From: Rubrivivax albus | GTDB lineage: Bacteria; Pseudomonadota; Gammaproteobacteria; Burkholderiales; Burkholderiaceae_C | Direction of reading: 5' to 3' | DNA length: 64,000 nucleotides | Assembly (NCBI RefSeq): GCF_004016515.1 | Contig: NZ_SACT01000005.1 | Location: 186,001-250,000, forward strand | In this document: positions 18,197 through 26,113 of the stretch, one piece after another | Layout: the number at the start of each line of letters is the position of its first letter | How positions within the stretch are numbered: position 1 is the first letter of the stretch | Notes under the pieces: model-generated | Databases searched by the model: none | The model's input: only the letters and a program-made list of their open reading frames with translations | Told to the model about the DNA's origin: nothing | Translations under genes and position numbers: made by a program

Positions 18197-18421
18197 TGGT
18201 CGCGGGCTCGAGTCGTCCGTCGCGGCACCGCCGTCGGCTCAAACTCTTGCCGACCGAGTCCTCGGGTCTCGGGGATGGTGAACCGACCGCCAGCGATGGC
18301 ATCGGGACGCCATCACCCGACACCCCGTTTCCTGCGGCTTTCTGCCGTCCTCGCCATCCACCCTCCGGGAGTCACCGTCTCCCGTCGGGGTCGGGGTTCC
18401 CTCGCCTTCTTGGAGAACCCC

Positions 18422-19054
18422 ATGAGTCATGCTTTCCCAGACAGATCCTTCCACAGCCCGTCACCGCGACGCAGCACCATCGACATCGAGGAGCAGCGCG
18501 CCTGGGTCGGCTTCTACAGACGCGTCGGCCGTGACGTCGCCCTCGCCGCCGAGGTGATGGCGCAGCTCGACGGCGACGCCGAGATGAAGCGTCGCCACCT
18601 GGCGCTGTACCTGTCCTGCAAGCAGTCGCTGCGCGTCCACAAGGCGCGCCAGGCCCGCGACAAGCGCATCGGGCAGTGGCTGCGCCTGCTGGTCCAGTGG
18701 ACGCTGCAGCGACCCGCAGCCTTCGTCGGCGGCGTCACGCAGAAGGCGTACCACCGCACTGCGGACGTCCTGGACGAGGCCATTGCCGCTGCACCGCCAG
18801 CCTCGCCAGCAACATCGAAGCGGGGCGCGCGCCCAGCCGCGGCCAGTGACGCCGACAGCAGGCCCGAACCGGCCGCCGCGCAGGTTCGTCAGCTGCTGGG
18901 CGATGCCGAGTTCGCCGACGCGCACGCCCGCTTCCAGCACCAGGCCGGCATGTCCCCGGCGTCGCCGGTCAGTGGCTCCGAAGGCGGCTCCGAGCGTGCC
19001 CCGGAACCTCCCGTCGACGGCCCCGCACCCGCCGTCCAGATCAGCCGGCGCTGA
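18422..19054 (+). CDS. hypothetical accessory protein
   Basis: 210 aa from ATG 18422, chosen because TTGGAGAA lies just upstream. The N-terminal 115 residues are helical and basic ('AWVGFYRRVGRDVALAAEVMAQLDGDAEMKRRHLALYL' region), with a hydrophobic stretch around 'LLVQWTLQRPAAFVGGV'. The rest is Ala/Pro/Ser-rich and probably disordered. No known domain. It is plus-strand like its neighbours, and the upstream leader again ends with a GC-rich structured segment. Confidence 0.6.
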   Translation: MSHAFPDRSFHSPSPRRSTIDIEEQRAWVGFYRRVGRDVALAAEVMAQLDGDAEMKRRHLALYLSCKQSLRVHKARQARDKRIGQWLRLLVQWTLQRPAAFVGGVTQKAYHRTADVLDEAIAAAPPASPATSKRGARPAAASDADSRPEPAAAQVRQLLGDAEFADAHARFQHQAGMSPASPVSGSEGGSERAPEPPVDGPAPAVQISRR

Positions 19055-19226
19055 TCCGAAGAACGAGCCCCGGCGCAGCCCCATCGGCTGCACCGGGTTC
19101 GATCGCTGACGTGCCTCGGCCATGGACTGACGTCCAGCGGCCTGGCGCGACCAGCACCCCATCCAACCGCCCGCGGGCCCGTCCCGCCAGGGCCGGTGTC
19201 CGCCCTCCCAACTTCGAGAGTTCCCC

Positions 19227-19898
19227 ATGCGAGACATCACCCTGAATCCCGAGCAACGCCTGTATGTGATCGCCACCGAAGGTGGCGTGACCTGCTTCGG
19301 CTTCGACAACGCACGTGACCATGCCCGGCAGATCGCGCAGCGCCTCGATCGTCCCGACCTGATGCCCACCGCCGATGACGCGGCCAGCCTCACCGGCTAC
19401 GAGAAGTACCTCGCTTCGGTGCGTGCCTGGGGCGAGTCCGCCCAGGGCCACCGCACCTACTTCGATCCCGGCACGGACCCTCGCCTGGCGAGGGTGCTGG
19501 AGACCTGCCGCCGGGACGGCCGCAAGGTGCGGCTGGTGCTGGGCGACACCCGCACCGGCGCGAGCTGGCTCGACGAGTTCGACGTGGTCGGCACGGTCGG
19601 CCGCTCGACCGGCCTGCTGAAGATGCCCCTGCTCGTCGAGCCGGGCGAGGCAGCCGGCACGGCCATCCTCTGTGCGCATGTGCTGGCACTGATGGACTGG
19701 GACACCGGCCTGCCCCTGTACCGCCACCCGCGCTGGCAGCCACCGGAACTGCGCATCCGCGCCAGTGATGACGATAACCGTCCCTGGGCCGTGGTGCTGC
19801 ACGAGCAGCCCGTGGCGACCTTCGACGACATCGGCAAGGCCGGTGCGTACCTCGCGTTCATGCGCGGGGCAAGCGTCGAGCCGCGCGTGTTCCGCTGA
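19227..19898 (+). CDS. conserved-looking hypothetical protein of the accessory block
   Basis: 223 aa, MRDITLNPEQRLYVIATEGGVTC. It is well-composed and compact, with 'GYEKYLASVRAWGESAQGHRTYFDPGTDPRLARVLE' and 'RLVLGDTRTGASWLDEFDVVGTVGRS', which suggest an alpha/beta protein. Proteins of this appearance occur on plasmids and integrative elements of Burkholderiales and Xanthomonadales, without an assigned role. A strong hairpin terminator follows at 19968. Confidence 0.65.
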   Translation: MRDITLNPEQRLYVIATEGGVTCFGFDNARDHARQIAQRLDRPDLMPTADDAASLTGYEKYLASVRAWGESAQGHRTYFDPGTDPRLARVLETCRRDGRKVRLVLGDTRTGASWLDEFDVVGTVGRSTGLLKMPLLVEPGEAAGTAILCAHVLALMDWDTGLPLYRHPRWQPPELRIRASDDDNRPWAVVLHEQPVATFDDIGKAGAYLAFMRGASVEPRVFR

Positions 19899-19967
19899 GC
19901 CATTCGGTCGACCGTTCGAGACTGTCCAGACGGCGCGATCCAGATCCACTCCAGGCCGTCACCCTGC

Positions 19968-19994
19968 ACGCCCCCGGTCCAGCACCGGGGGCGT
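19968..19994. terminator. rho-independent terminator (probably bidirectional)
   Basis: Perfect 11-base stem (ACGCCCCCGGT / ACCGGGGGCGT) with loop CCAGC, followed on the plus strand by TCCTGTTT. It lies between the convergent genes ending at 19898 (+) and 20031 (-), as expected for a shared terminator. Confidence 0.8.
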
Positions 19995-20030
19995 TCCTGT
20001 TTCCAAGACTGCGAACGGGGCGACGGGCGC

Positions 20031-20243
20031 TCAGCGTCCGATCAGGAACTGCACCTCACGCTCGATCAGCCAGTGCAGGAAGCGGGTGTCATCGGAGTGG
20101 CCCCAGTAGTGGGCCTTGCAGCGGCGGACGTAGGCCTGCAGGTCCGCGACGCTGCGGATGGACCCCGGCTCGATGGCGGTGATGCGGGCCAGCCGCGCCC
20201 GTTCGGGTCGCGTCAGTCGAAGCTGGTTTCCGGATCGCAGCAT
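20031..20243 (-). CDS. small hypothetical protein
   Basis: 70 aa from ATG 20243-20241: MLRSGNQLRLTRPERARL..., ending 'RFLHWLIEREVQFLIGR'. It has a helical, basic pattern with several Arg/Trp/His residues and could be a small DNA- or RNA-binding protein. No family recognised. It is the only minus-strand gene in the middle of the accessory block, convergent with the gene ending at 19898. Confidence 0.55.
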   Translation of the reverse strand: MLRSGNQLRLTRPERARLARITAIEPGSIRSVADLQAYVRRCKAHYWGHSDDTRFLHWLIEREVQFLIGR

Positions 20244-20804
20244 GTCGGGTCGGCCTTGTCGGGAAGCCGCGCATCTTCGCGTGCCGGCGCAGGTCTGTGC
20301 ACATCCGCTGCTGCCCGCGGCGAAGAAATTTCTGCAGTGACAGCCGAGTGCCTCTGCGGTGTCACTTTTGCGGTCTGCCCGCCAGGACATCCGGGCAGGC
20401 CGTGGCCCAGCGACAACGGCGCGGCCACGCGCAGTGCGGTCATGCGAATGGCGGCACCTACCCGCGCCCCGATGACCGACCAAGGCCCGGACCCTGGCGC
20501 CTGTTGCGCGGGCAAGCACGGCAAAGGCGCGGTGGCTGGCACCACCCCGGTTGAATCCCCGGCGCCGATGGCGCAGACTTGACGGGCTCACACCCACTCC
20601 CGACAGGAGTGTTTCCGATGCCGACCGAACCGGCGGCAGCGGCGTCGCAGTCGTTACCTGCCTCGGATGACCATCTGAGCCACCGTGCTGGCCACGATTC
20701 GTCGTGTGCCTGCACATCCTTCCCTTGCGGGGACACCAGTCCCTTGCCTGTGAAGGAAGGGAACGGCGTTCCCGTCTTCCTTTTCGCCACGAGAGGAGAA
20801 CGCC
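20244..20804. other. leader region before the RadC-like gene
   Basis: About 560 bases. It contains the second copy of the 23-base repeat (20641-20663) and the hairpin GGGAAC-GGC-GTTCCC (20759-20773), 32 bases before the ATG at 20805. A frame starting at ATG 20618 with an upstream AGGAG runs through this region into the RadC-like gene, but its translation has no protein-like character. As at 17395-17765, this looks like a structured leader. Confidence 0.45.
20641..20663 (+). repeat. copy 2 of a 23-base dispersed repeat
   Basis: Identical to 17395-17417. It lies 142 bases upstream of the RadC-like gene start. Confidence 0.65.
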
Positions 20805-21437
20805 ATGAACTTCCACCCTTTCCAGGGTCATCAACATCTGCCGGACCTGCCCGATGCCGCCCATGCGTCGCGCGAGGACCTCGTGGCAGAGATGCTGGGC
20901 CTGCCGGCCCACCCATTGCCAGGCCCCACGCCGGCTGCGCTGCGCGTCAGCGACCGGGAGACGCCCCACGAGGACCCGGCCACGCAGCAGCTCCTGACGC
21001 GCCGCCTCGATGTCGCCCGCGAGCTGCTGATGCGCGAGCTGCGTGACCGGATTGCGCAGGGGCCGGTGATGTCCTCGCCCCAGGTCCTGCGCGACTGGCT
21101 GCGGCTGCGCTGCGCCGGCCTGCAGCACGAGGTCTTCCTCGCGCTGTACCTGGATGCCAACCACCGGCTGATCACCCACGAGGAGGTATTCCGGGGCACG
21201 CTCACCCAGACCTCGGTGTACCCGCGGGAACTGGTCAAGAGCGCCCTGGCCCGCAACGCCGCCGCGATCGCGGTGGCCCACAACCACCCGAGCGGCCAGG
21301 CCGAGCCGAGCCGCGCGGACGAGTTCCTGACGCAGACGCTGAAGTCGGCGCTGGCGCTGGTGGACATCCGCCTGATCGACCACTTCGTCGTCGCCGGCGA
21401 CCAGTGCGTCAGCTTCGCGGAGCGCGGACTGCTCTGA
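20805..21437 (+). CDS. radC: RadC/JAB (JAMM) domain protein
   Basis: 210 aa from ATG 20805 with AGAGGAGAA upstream. The C-terminal 120 residues are a JAB1/MPN-like metalloprotease fold: '[16 protein letters not shown]' with Glu109, and the JAMM motif '[16 protein letters not shown]' giving His159, His161 and Asp172. The helix-hairpin-helix part of chromosomal RadC is absent; instead there is an N-terminal region of about 80 residues without homology I recognise. This short form is typical of plasmids, genomic islands and phages, where the function is unproven despite the DNA-repair name. Confidence 0.9.
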   Translation: MNFHPFQGHQHLPDLPDAAHASREDLVAEMLGLPAHPLPGPTPAALRVSDRETPHEDPATQQLLTRRLDVARELLMRELRDRIAQGPVMSSPQVLRDWLRLRCAGLQHEVFLALYLDANHRLITHEEVFRGTLTQTSVYPRELVKSALARNAAAIAVAHNHPSGQAEPSRADEFLTQTLKSALALVDIRLIDHFVVAGDQCVSFAERGLL

Positions 21438-21536
21438 CGCCATGTGCGGCAGTCACGCCCTGCACGACCCAGTTGCGAGAAGGGCGCCGCCGAGGCGGTG
21501 CCCCTCCCGCCGATCCCACCCCAACCAAGGATGCCC

Positions 21537-21854
21537 ATGTCGGAGAGAAGACCCCCGACCTGCCCCTGCTGTGCCGGCCACGGCGTGCCTCTGGGCGCGC
21601 TCGGTCGCCTGCACTGGTTCCGCTGCCGCGACTGCGGCATGACGTTCGCCCGAGCCGGACGATCGAAGCGCTCCACCCAAGCGCCCACGACCGCAAGGCG
21701 GGTGACCGAGCCCCCCACTTCTCCCAGTTCATCCCGAGGAGGAAGCCACGATGCATACCCTGCCCGCCACCGGCCTGCGACAGCAGGCCGAGATGCTGGC
21801 CAGCCTGTCCCTGAAGCATCTGAGTTCGGCGACGCGCAACAAGCTCGCCGATGA
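21537..21854 (+). CDS. small zinc-ribbon protein
   Basis: 105 aa if read to its stop. The start at 21537 is preferred over 21531 because AAGGA is 6 bases upstream. The N-terminal part carries CPCC (residues 10-13) and CRDCG about 23 residues later, a zinc-ribbon pair. After residue about 55 the translation becomes Ser/Pro/Arg-rich and overlaps the next gene by 104 bases, so the functional protein may effectively be the first half. No specific family assigned. Confidence 0.5.
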   Translation: MSERRPPTCPCCAGHGVPLGALGRLHWFRCRDCGMTFARAGRSKRSTQAPTTARRVTEPPTSPSSSRGGSHDAYPARHRPATAGRDAGQPVPEASEFGDAQQARR

Positions 21855-22059
21855 CGATCTGTCCGTGAACGCCTACCCGACCGACTGCGGCGGGTTCGTC
21901 TATGTCGGGGCACCGAAGTACCGGGTGCCGTCGGAACCCGATCTGGCCATGCTGTTCGAGGTGGCCGAATCCGCCGGCGTGGCCTGGCTGATGTTCGATC
22001 GCGAGGCGGCGGTCATCGACGGGCTGCCCGTGTTCGACAGCGCGGAGCCGGGACCATGA
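21751..22059 (+). CDS. hypothetical accessory protein
   Basis: 102 aa, MHTLPATGLRQQAEMLASL..., preceded by GAGGAGG. The composition is that of a soluble alpha/beta protein ('DLSVNAYPTDCGGFVYVGAPKY', 'DLAMLFEVAESAGVAWLMFDREA'). No known domain. It overlaps the following gene by 4 bases (ATGA), so the two are an operon pair and may act together. Confidence 0.6.
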   Translation: MHTLPATGLRQQAEMLASLSLKHLSSATRNKLADDDLSVNAYPTDCGGFVYVGAPKYRVPSEPDLAMLFEVAESAGVAWLMFDREAAVIDGLPVFDSAEPGP

Positions 22060-22367
22060 GCCAGCACCTCGCGACGGCGACGCTCGACGGACACCCCGTC
22101 GAGATCGTGGCCGGCTTCGATCGACGCCTGGGGGACTACTTTCTCCAGGTCGTCGACGAGCGCAACGACATGCTCTACACCAGCCTGCAGGAGCCCCTGC
22201 TGGACTGGACCGACATCGCGACCTTGCGCGTCAAGGTCGCCGATCTCGGCCTTCAACTGCCGACGCAGTTGCTCGACGAAGTCGAAGCCGACGGTCTGCG
22301 GCGCGCGGGAAACCGCATCGTGCGCCACACCGCCAATGGCCAACCCATGACGCTGGTGGCCGGCTGA
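22056..22367 (+). CDS. hypothetical accessory protein
   Basis: 103 aa, MSQHLATATLDGHPVEIVAGFDRRLGDYF..., translationally coupled to the gene before it. It looks like a small beta-rich protein ('YFLQVVDERNDMLYTSLQEP'). No family recognised; the pairing with the upstream gene is the main clue. Confidence 0.6.
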   Translation: MSQHLATATLDGHPVEIVAGFDRRLGDYFLQVVDERNDMLYTSLQEPLLDWTDIATLRVKVADLGLQLPTQLLDEVEADGLRRAGNRIVRHTANGQPMTLVAG

Positions 22368-22568
22368 AGCAGTTCACTGCCCAATCACGGCGCCGTGCTC
22401 CCATCCCGTCAGGGAAGGGGCCGGCGCCGCTTCCTTTCATGGACTGAGCCTAGGTTCGCTAAGGCCGCCCAGGCTGGCGATGCCCGTGCACTGGTGTCGT
22501 CGGAGGAGGCGGGCCAGGCGTCCAACTCTGGCGACCATTCGGCGCCAAGCCGCAAAGCACAGTCGCGG

Positions 22569-23048
22569 TCACGAACGGCGTTCGCGACTTTCGACCACAT
22601 CCTCGTCATTTAAGCTCCTGGCGTACGTCCGCTCGCGTGCCCAAGCTTCCGCCAGTGCGTTCACCCTGGCCGTCGGTGTTCCAGCCTTCAATGCCAAAGC
22701 CACGCTCCTGCCTCCAAGGGCCCCGTGATCGCGCAGCCAAAACATCACCCTCTCGGTGTCGTGGAGGTTCCGGAGATCGCGGCAGATCGCGCCTGCGGTC
22801 AAGCGATCGATGCTCAGCAATGCCGCGGGGTAGTACTGGCAGTTGTCGATGTGGATGCTGACCACCTCGCCGCTTGCCGAGGTCGTCGCCAATGCCTCCT
22901 GGGGAATCCCCCACGCTTGCGCCAGTTGCGGACCGAGGACTACCAGCCCTTCCCTGATCCACTGAGCTCGCGCCGATGCACCGCGAACCTCAGCAGCCGC
23001 CAAGCCGCCTCGTGCCGAAGTCGGATGCTTGTTTCCTCCACGAATCAT
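22569..23048 (-). CDS. hypothetical protein of the accessory block
   Basis: 159 aa. ATG 23048-23046 is chosen because a perfect AGGAGG lies 9 bases upstream; a longer frame begins 11 codons earlier but would place that site inside the gene. Visible features: 'EGLVVLGPQLAQAWGIPQEAL', 'VVSIHIDNCQYYPAALLSIDRL' and 'RVMFWLRDHGALGGRSVALALK'. No domain recognised. It lies downstream of the antitoxin-like gene on the same strand. Confidence 0.6.
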   Translation of the reverse strand: MIRGGNKHPTSARGGLAAAEVRGASARAQWIREGLVVLGPQLAQAWGIPQEALATTSASGEVVSIHIDNCQYYPAALLSIDRLTAGAICRDLRNLHDTERVMFWLRDHGALGGRSVALALKAGTPTARVNALAEAWARERTYARSLNDEDVVESRERRS

Positions 23049-23100
23049 GGCGCGCAAACCTCCTGCAGGAAACCTCACCAAGCGAACAACTTCCCGTCAT

Positions 23101-23340
23101 TCATCGCTGTCGCGGAGCGCTGGAAGGGACATGACGTCCCGCGCGAGAGCGATCGGCGGCGCGCTCGCGCTCGGCCGCGCCGATCTCGGCGTCCAGGGCG
23201 ACCATGACCTCGTCGAACGAGAGACCCGGACGCGGATCGTCCAGCGCGTCCTGGATCGCGGCTGCGAGCCAGCGGTTGTGAGCTGCGGTCTGATGGTCGG
23301 TTCGCATCAGTTCGGCTTGGCTGGCGTCGCGGGGGTCCAT
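23101..23340 (-). CDS. antitoxin-like small protein
   Basis: 79 aa from the ATG at 23340-23338; a GTG 15 codons upstream is an alternative and neither has a good ribosome-binding site. The block 'HNRWLAAAIQDALDDPRPGLSFDEVMVALDAEI' (given here in pieces: WLAAAIQDALDDPRP, then DEVMVALD) matches the C-terminal pattern of RelB/stability-determinant antitoxins, in which a Trp-containing helix is followed by DDPRP....DEVM..LD. A RelE-like toxin would normally follow directly. The gene downstream (22569-23048) does not look like RelE, so this may be an orphan or an unrecognised pair. Confidence 0.45.
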   Translation of the reverse strand: MDPRDASQAELMRTDHQTAAHNRWLAAAIQDALDDPRPGLSFDEVMVALDAEIGAAERERAADRSRAGRHVPSSAPRQR

Positions 23341-23803
23341 GTCGTTCACGGTGGTGGTCAAGTCTTGGCGACGGTTCCATCGCACTCAAGATGGAAGCAT
23401 CATGCGCATTTGACTGACCCGGCGCAACGGCCGTGTCCGGCGGGGGCGCGATTCAGTAAGATTGTCGGCTCGGATCGCCAGTCGTCCAAGACGGCCACGG
23501 AACTCGTGGCCCTACGGTTCGACGCCTCCGCCAGAGAGGCGGCGCGGCCCACGACAGCGGTGGCGTTGACGTCTTTGGCCAGAGAGAGCCGAGGACGCAA
23601 CCGCCACTTTGCGTCACCTCGGCGCAACGGTCGCAAGCAGGCTGATCGCAAGCAGGCTGAATGAGCGACTTTAATGTTTATGTCAATTCTTGAGGATTGC
23701 GGGTACTACGTACCCCGCACGGCGGCGTAAAAACTCGTACGAAGGCAATTGGCGGCGGCAACTCCACCTTCCGAGAGACAGGCCGTCGACGTGAGTGTTG
23801 GCG
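23341..23803. other. junction region with a tandem duplication and lower GC
   Basis: About 460 bases with no convincing gene. It contains a perfect 15-base tandem duplication (23631-23660), an AT-richer patch around 23665-23695 and an imperfect palindrome GCGGGTAC-TAC-GTACCCCGC at about 23698-23717. It separates the accessory block from the redox genes and could be an element boundary. Confidence 0.4.
23631..23660 (+). repeat. 15-base tandem duplication
   Basis: TCGCAAGCAGGCTGA occurs twice without a gap (23631-23645 and 23646-23660). It is just upstream of the AT-rich patch that ends the accessory block. Confidence 0.75.
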
Positions 23804-24406
23804 TTACCGCAAAACACAGCCCTCGCCGTAGCACGTTGGCCGTGCCTTGCCAGTTCCGACGCGATCTGGGAGCACCGCCGCCGCGACCGCCGGTCTTTCC
23901 GCCAGCAACTGCCCGATCGCTGCGCCCAGCACCAGGTCGTCGACAACCCCAAAGCGGTGCAGTCTCGCGCGGCCCTGCCGATCGAGCAGCACGACACTCG
24001 GCGTGCCACGCAGACCCCACTGCGACATGGTCACAGGCAGCGGTCCAGTCTCGTCTGCCTGGTCGATGCCAATCGGGAATGGCAATCGGTACTCGTGGAT
24101 GAAGGCCTGCAAGGCCGGTGACCCCATCACCTCGTGATGCTCGAACACCGTGTGCAGCCCAATGACCGTCACGGCCTCGCCCTGAAACACCTCATGCACA
24201 CGCAGCGCCTGGGGCAGGCCGTGCGCCACGCACGCCGGGCACAGCATCTGGAACGCATGGATCAGCACAACGCGCCCCCGAAGGTCGTCCAGATCGATGC
24301 GCGTCGTGGTGTTGAACCAGTGCGAGATCTGCCAGCCGGGCAGCTCAGTGGACTGCCCGGCTGGCGACTCGGTGCCCGCACGCCGCGGCGTCGCAGGCGA
24401 CGGCAT
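23804..24406 (-). CDS. thioredoxin-fold (TlpA/AhpC-like) protein coupled to protoglobin
   Basis: 200 aa from ATG 24406-24404, which overlaps the upstream stop codon (TGATG), so translation is coupled to the protoglobin gene. The redox centre is 'MLCPACVAHGLP' with Cys56 and Cys59, in a TlpA/redoxin fold: 'LRGRVVLIHAFQ' before it and 'GTPSVVLLDRQGRARLHRFG' (cis-Pro strand) after it. No signal peptide is visible, so it appears cytoplasmic although its partner is exported. It may reduce or oxidise thiols in a pathway with the globin; no substrate can be named. Confidence 0.85.
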   Translation of the reverse strand: MPSPATPRRAGTESPAGQSTELPGWQISHWFNTTTRIDLDDLRGRVVLIHAFQMLCPACVAHGLPQALRVHEVFQGEAVTVIGLHTVFEHHEVMGSPALQAFIHEYRLPFPIGIDQADETGPLPVTMSQWGLRGTPSVVLLDRQGRARLHRFGVVDDLVLGAAIGQLLAERPAVAAAVLPDRVGTGKARPTCYGEGCVLR

Positions 24407-25065
24407 CAGAACTCCCCATCCTTGATGTACGGGTGGCTCCACAGGATGGCCTGCATCAGCACGGCCTTCACCCAAGCTGCGTGCATCCTCTCGACGTCCG
24501 CAACCGAAGCGCCCTTCTTGGCCAGAAAGGGCTTGAGCGTCGTGGTGATGGGGATGGTCAGCGCCGGCAGGTAGCGGAAGTCCACCTGGGCCGGGCCATG
24601 CGCGCCGTCGGTCTTGTTCTTCTTCAACCGATTGTGGCGCAGGCCGATCTCGTACTGCCAGTCGAGCCAAGCCTGGTCGTAGGTGGCATCGGCAGTGTCC
24701 AGGATCCACAGCGCAAATCGCTTGCGCACGGCGCCCAGGTAGTTGGCGTCCGGCTGGCCGCTGCGGGTGTCGCCGAAGAACACCACCAGTTCGGGAGTCG
24801 AGGCCACAAAGCCGTACCAGACATCGAGGATGGCCTCGGTCTGGTCGGCCAGGATGGCCTTGCTCTGGCGCAACGCGGCCACGTCGTCGGCACCGAACAG
24901 CATCGACTTCTGCAGTGCCGTGAGGTCGGCCATCGAATAGGGTGCCCGGGCCAGCGTTGCCTGGCCCAGCGCATAGCCGGGCACGTCAGGGCGCGGCGGA
25001 GCCGCTCCGGCATCCGCGACCACACCGAGCGAGGTGGCCGCAAGCAGCAGTTTCAGCATCTTCAT
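24406..25065 (-). CDS. exported protoglobin-domain protein
   Basis: 219 aa from ATG 25065-25063 with AGGAG upstream. Residues 1-22 form a signal peptide (MKMLKLLLAATSLGVVADAGAA); the mature protein begins 'PPRPDVPGYALGQA'. The protoglobin (PF11563-type) core is clear: 'SMLFGADDVAALRQSKAIL', 'DQTEAILDVWYGFV', 'FALWILDTADATYDQAWLDWQ', with proximal-type His144 in 'EIGLRHNR' and 'YLPALTIPITTTLKPFL'. Protoglobins bind heme and gases (O2, CO, NO) and are normally cytoplasmic, so a signal peptide is unusual. Co-translated with the thioredoxin-fold gene and divergent from an AraC regulator. Confidence 0.9.
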   Translation of the reverse strand: MKMLKLLLAATSLGVVADAGAAPPRPDVPGYALGQATLARAPYSMADLTALQKSMLFGADDVAALRQSKAILADQTEAILDVWYGFVASTPELVVFFGDTRSGQPDANYLGAVRKRFALWILDTADATYDQAWLDWQYEIGLRHNRLKKNKTDGAHGPAQVDFRYLPALTIPITTTLKPFLAKKGASVADVERMHAAWVKAVLMQAILWSHPYIKDGEF

Positions 25066-25153
25066 GAACAACTCCTGGTGTCTTGTATTGGGACGGGTCA
25101 AGGACCCGGATGTCGTTGCGCAACGCCGCCAGTGTGCCCACCTGGTCTGTACC
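25066..25153. promoter_or_regulatory. divergent promoter region with two palindromes
   Basis: Between the protoglobin gene (-) and the AraC-type regulator (+). It contains CGGGTC-AAG-GACCCG at 25094-25108 and the 12-base palindrome CGTTGCGCAACG at 25114-25125. Either could be an operator for the adjacent regulator or a gas-sensing factor. Confidence 0.5.
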
Positions 25154-26080
25154 ATGGGTGCTGTGACGTACACAAAACACTACCCATCATTCAAAGCCGG
25201 GGCGACCACCCTGCCACCGGCCATCGATCGGCTATCCGGTCTGCTGGATCGCTTCCGCGTCCGGGCCCACCTGTTCCACGCCGGCGCGCTGTGCGGCACA
25301 ACGGCCTTCGAGGCGAAGCCGGGTCGCGCCTTCCTGCACGTGCTTCGCCGGGGCGAACTGGTGGTGACGCACGACAAGGTCAAGGGTCTGAAGCGTCGCG
25401 TCGTCGTGAGCGAGCCGACGCTGATGCTTTATCCCCGACCGGTGGCACACACCTTCCACAACCCGCCGCGCGACGGATCGGACTTCACCTGTGCCACGCT
25501 CGACTTCGATGGTGCCGAGCACAACCCGTTGGTGGCAGCGCTGCCGGCGCTCGTTCTCGTTCCGCTGGCGCAGGTCGATGGCCTGCAGCCCGCGCTGGAC
25601 CTGCTGTTTGCCGAGACCGACCGTGTGCGCTGCGGCTCGCGGCTGCTGGCCGACCGCCTGTTCGAGGTCGTGCTGATCCAGTTACTGCGCTGGCTGATCG
25701 ATCACCCCGGCGCCGGCGGCATCGGCACCGGGCTCATCTCAGGGCTGGCGGATCCGCGGCTGGCCAGGCTGCTCGTCGCGCTGCACGCGGCACCGGCCGC
25801 GGCCTGGTCGCTCGAGCGCATGGCGGCGCAGGCAGGCATGTCGCGCACGGCGTTTGCCGTTGCCTTCAAGCAGACCACCGGCGCCACGCCGGCGGGCTAC
25901 CTCGCCGACTGGCGACTGACCCTGGCCATGTCCGAGCTGCGCGCGGGCGGTTTGCTCAAGGCCGTGGCCGACTCGGTCGGGTACGGCAGCGCCACGGCGC
26001 TGTCCAAGGCCTTCAAGCAGCGCTATGGTGTGTCGCCGCGAGATTGGCGCAAGGCTGACCAGGAGCGGTACGAGACCTGA
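25154..26080 (+). CDS. AraC-family regulator with cupin sensor domain
   Basis: 308 aa from ATG 25154 (MGAVTYTKHYPSFKAG). Residues about 15-190 form a cupin-type sensor like those of AraC_binding_2/cupin_6 regulators ('HLFHAGALCGTTAFEAKPGRAFLHVLRRGEL', 'YPRPVAHTFHNPP'). The C-terminal 100 residues contain two helix-turn-helix motifs ('WSLERMAAQAGMSRTAFAVAFKQTTGATPAGYL' and 'AVADSVGYGSATALSKAFKQRYGVSPRDWR'). It is divergent from the protoglobin operon and is its likely regulator. An upstream in-frame extension exists but would overlap the protoglobin start. Confidence 0.92.
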   Translation: MGAVTYTKHYPSFKAGATTLPPAIDRLSGLLDRFRVRAHLFHAGALCGTTAFEAKPGRAFLHVLRRGELVVTHDKVKGLKRRVVVSEPTLMLYPRPVAHTFHNPPRDGSDFTCATLDFDGAEHNPLVAALPALVLVPLAQVDGLQPALDLLFAETDRVRCGSRLLADRLFEVVLIQLLRWLIDHPGAGGIGTGLISGLADPRLARLLVALHAAPAAAWSLERMAAQAGMSRTAFAVAFKQTTGATPAGYLADWRLTLAMSELRAGGLLKAVADSVGYGSATALSKAFKQRYGVSPRDWRKADQERYET

Positions 26081-26113
26081 ACAGTACTCGGGGCTGCGCC
26101 GGCATTGACGCCC

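Noticed and set aside
20618..21046. Frame beginning with ATG 20618 and AGGAG in the leader of the RadC-like gene
   Set aside because: It runs out of frame into the RadC gene and its product has no protein-like character; kept only as part of the leader description.
23683..24009. 108-codon minus-strand frame overlapping the thioredoxin-fold gene
   Set aside because: Out of frame with a real gene that has a CPAC redoxin motif.
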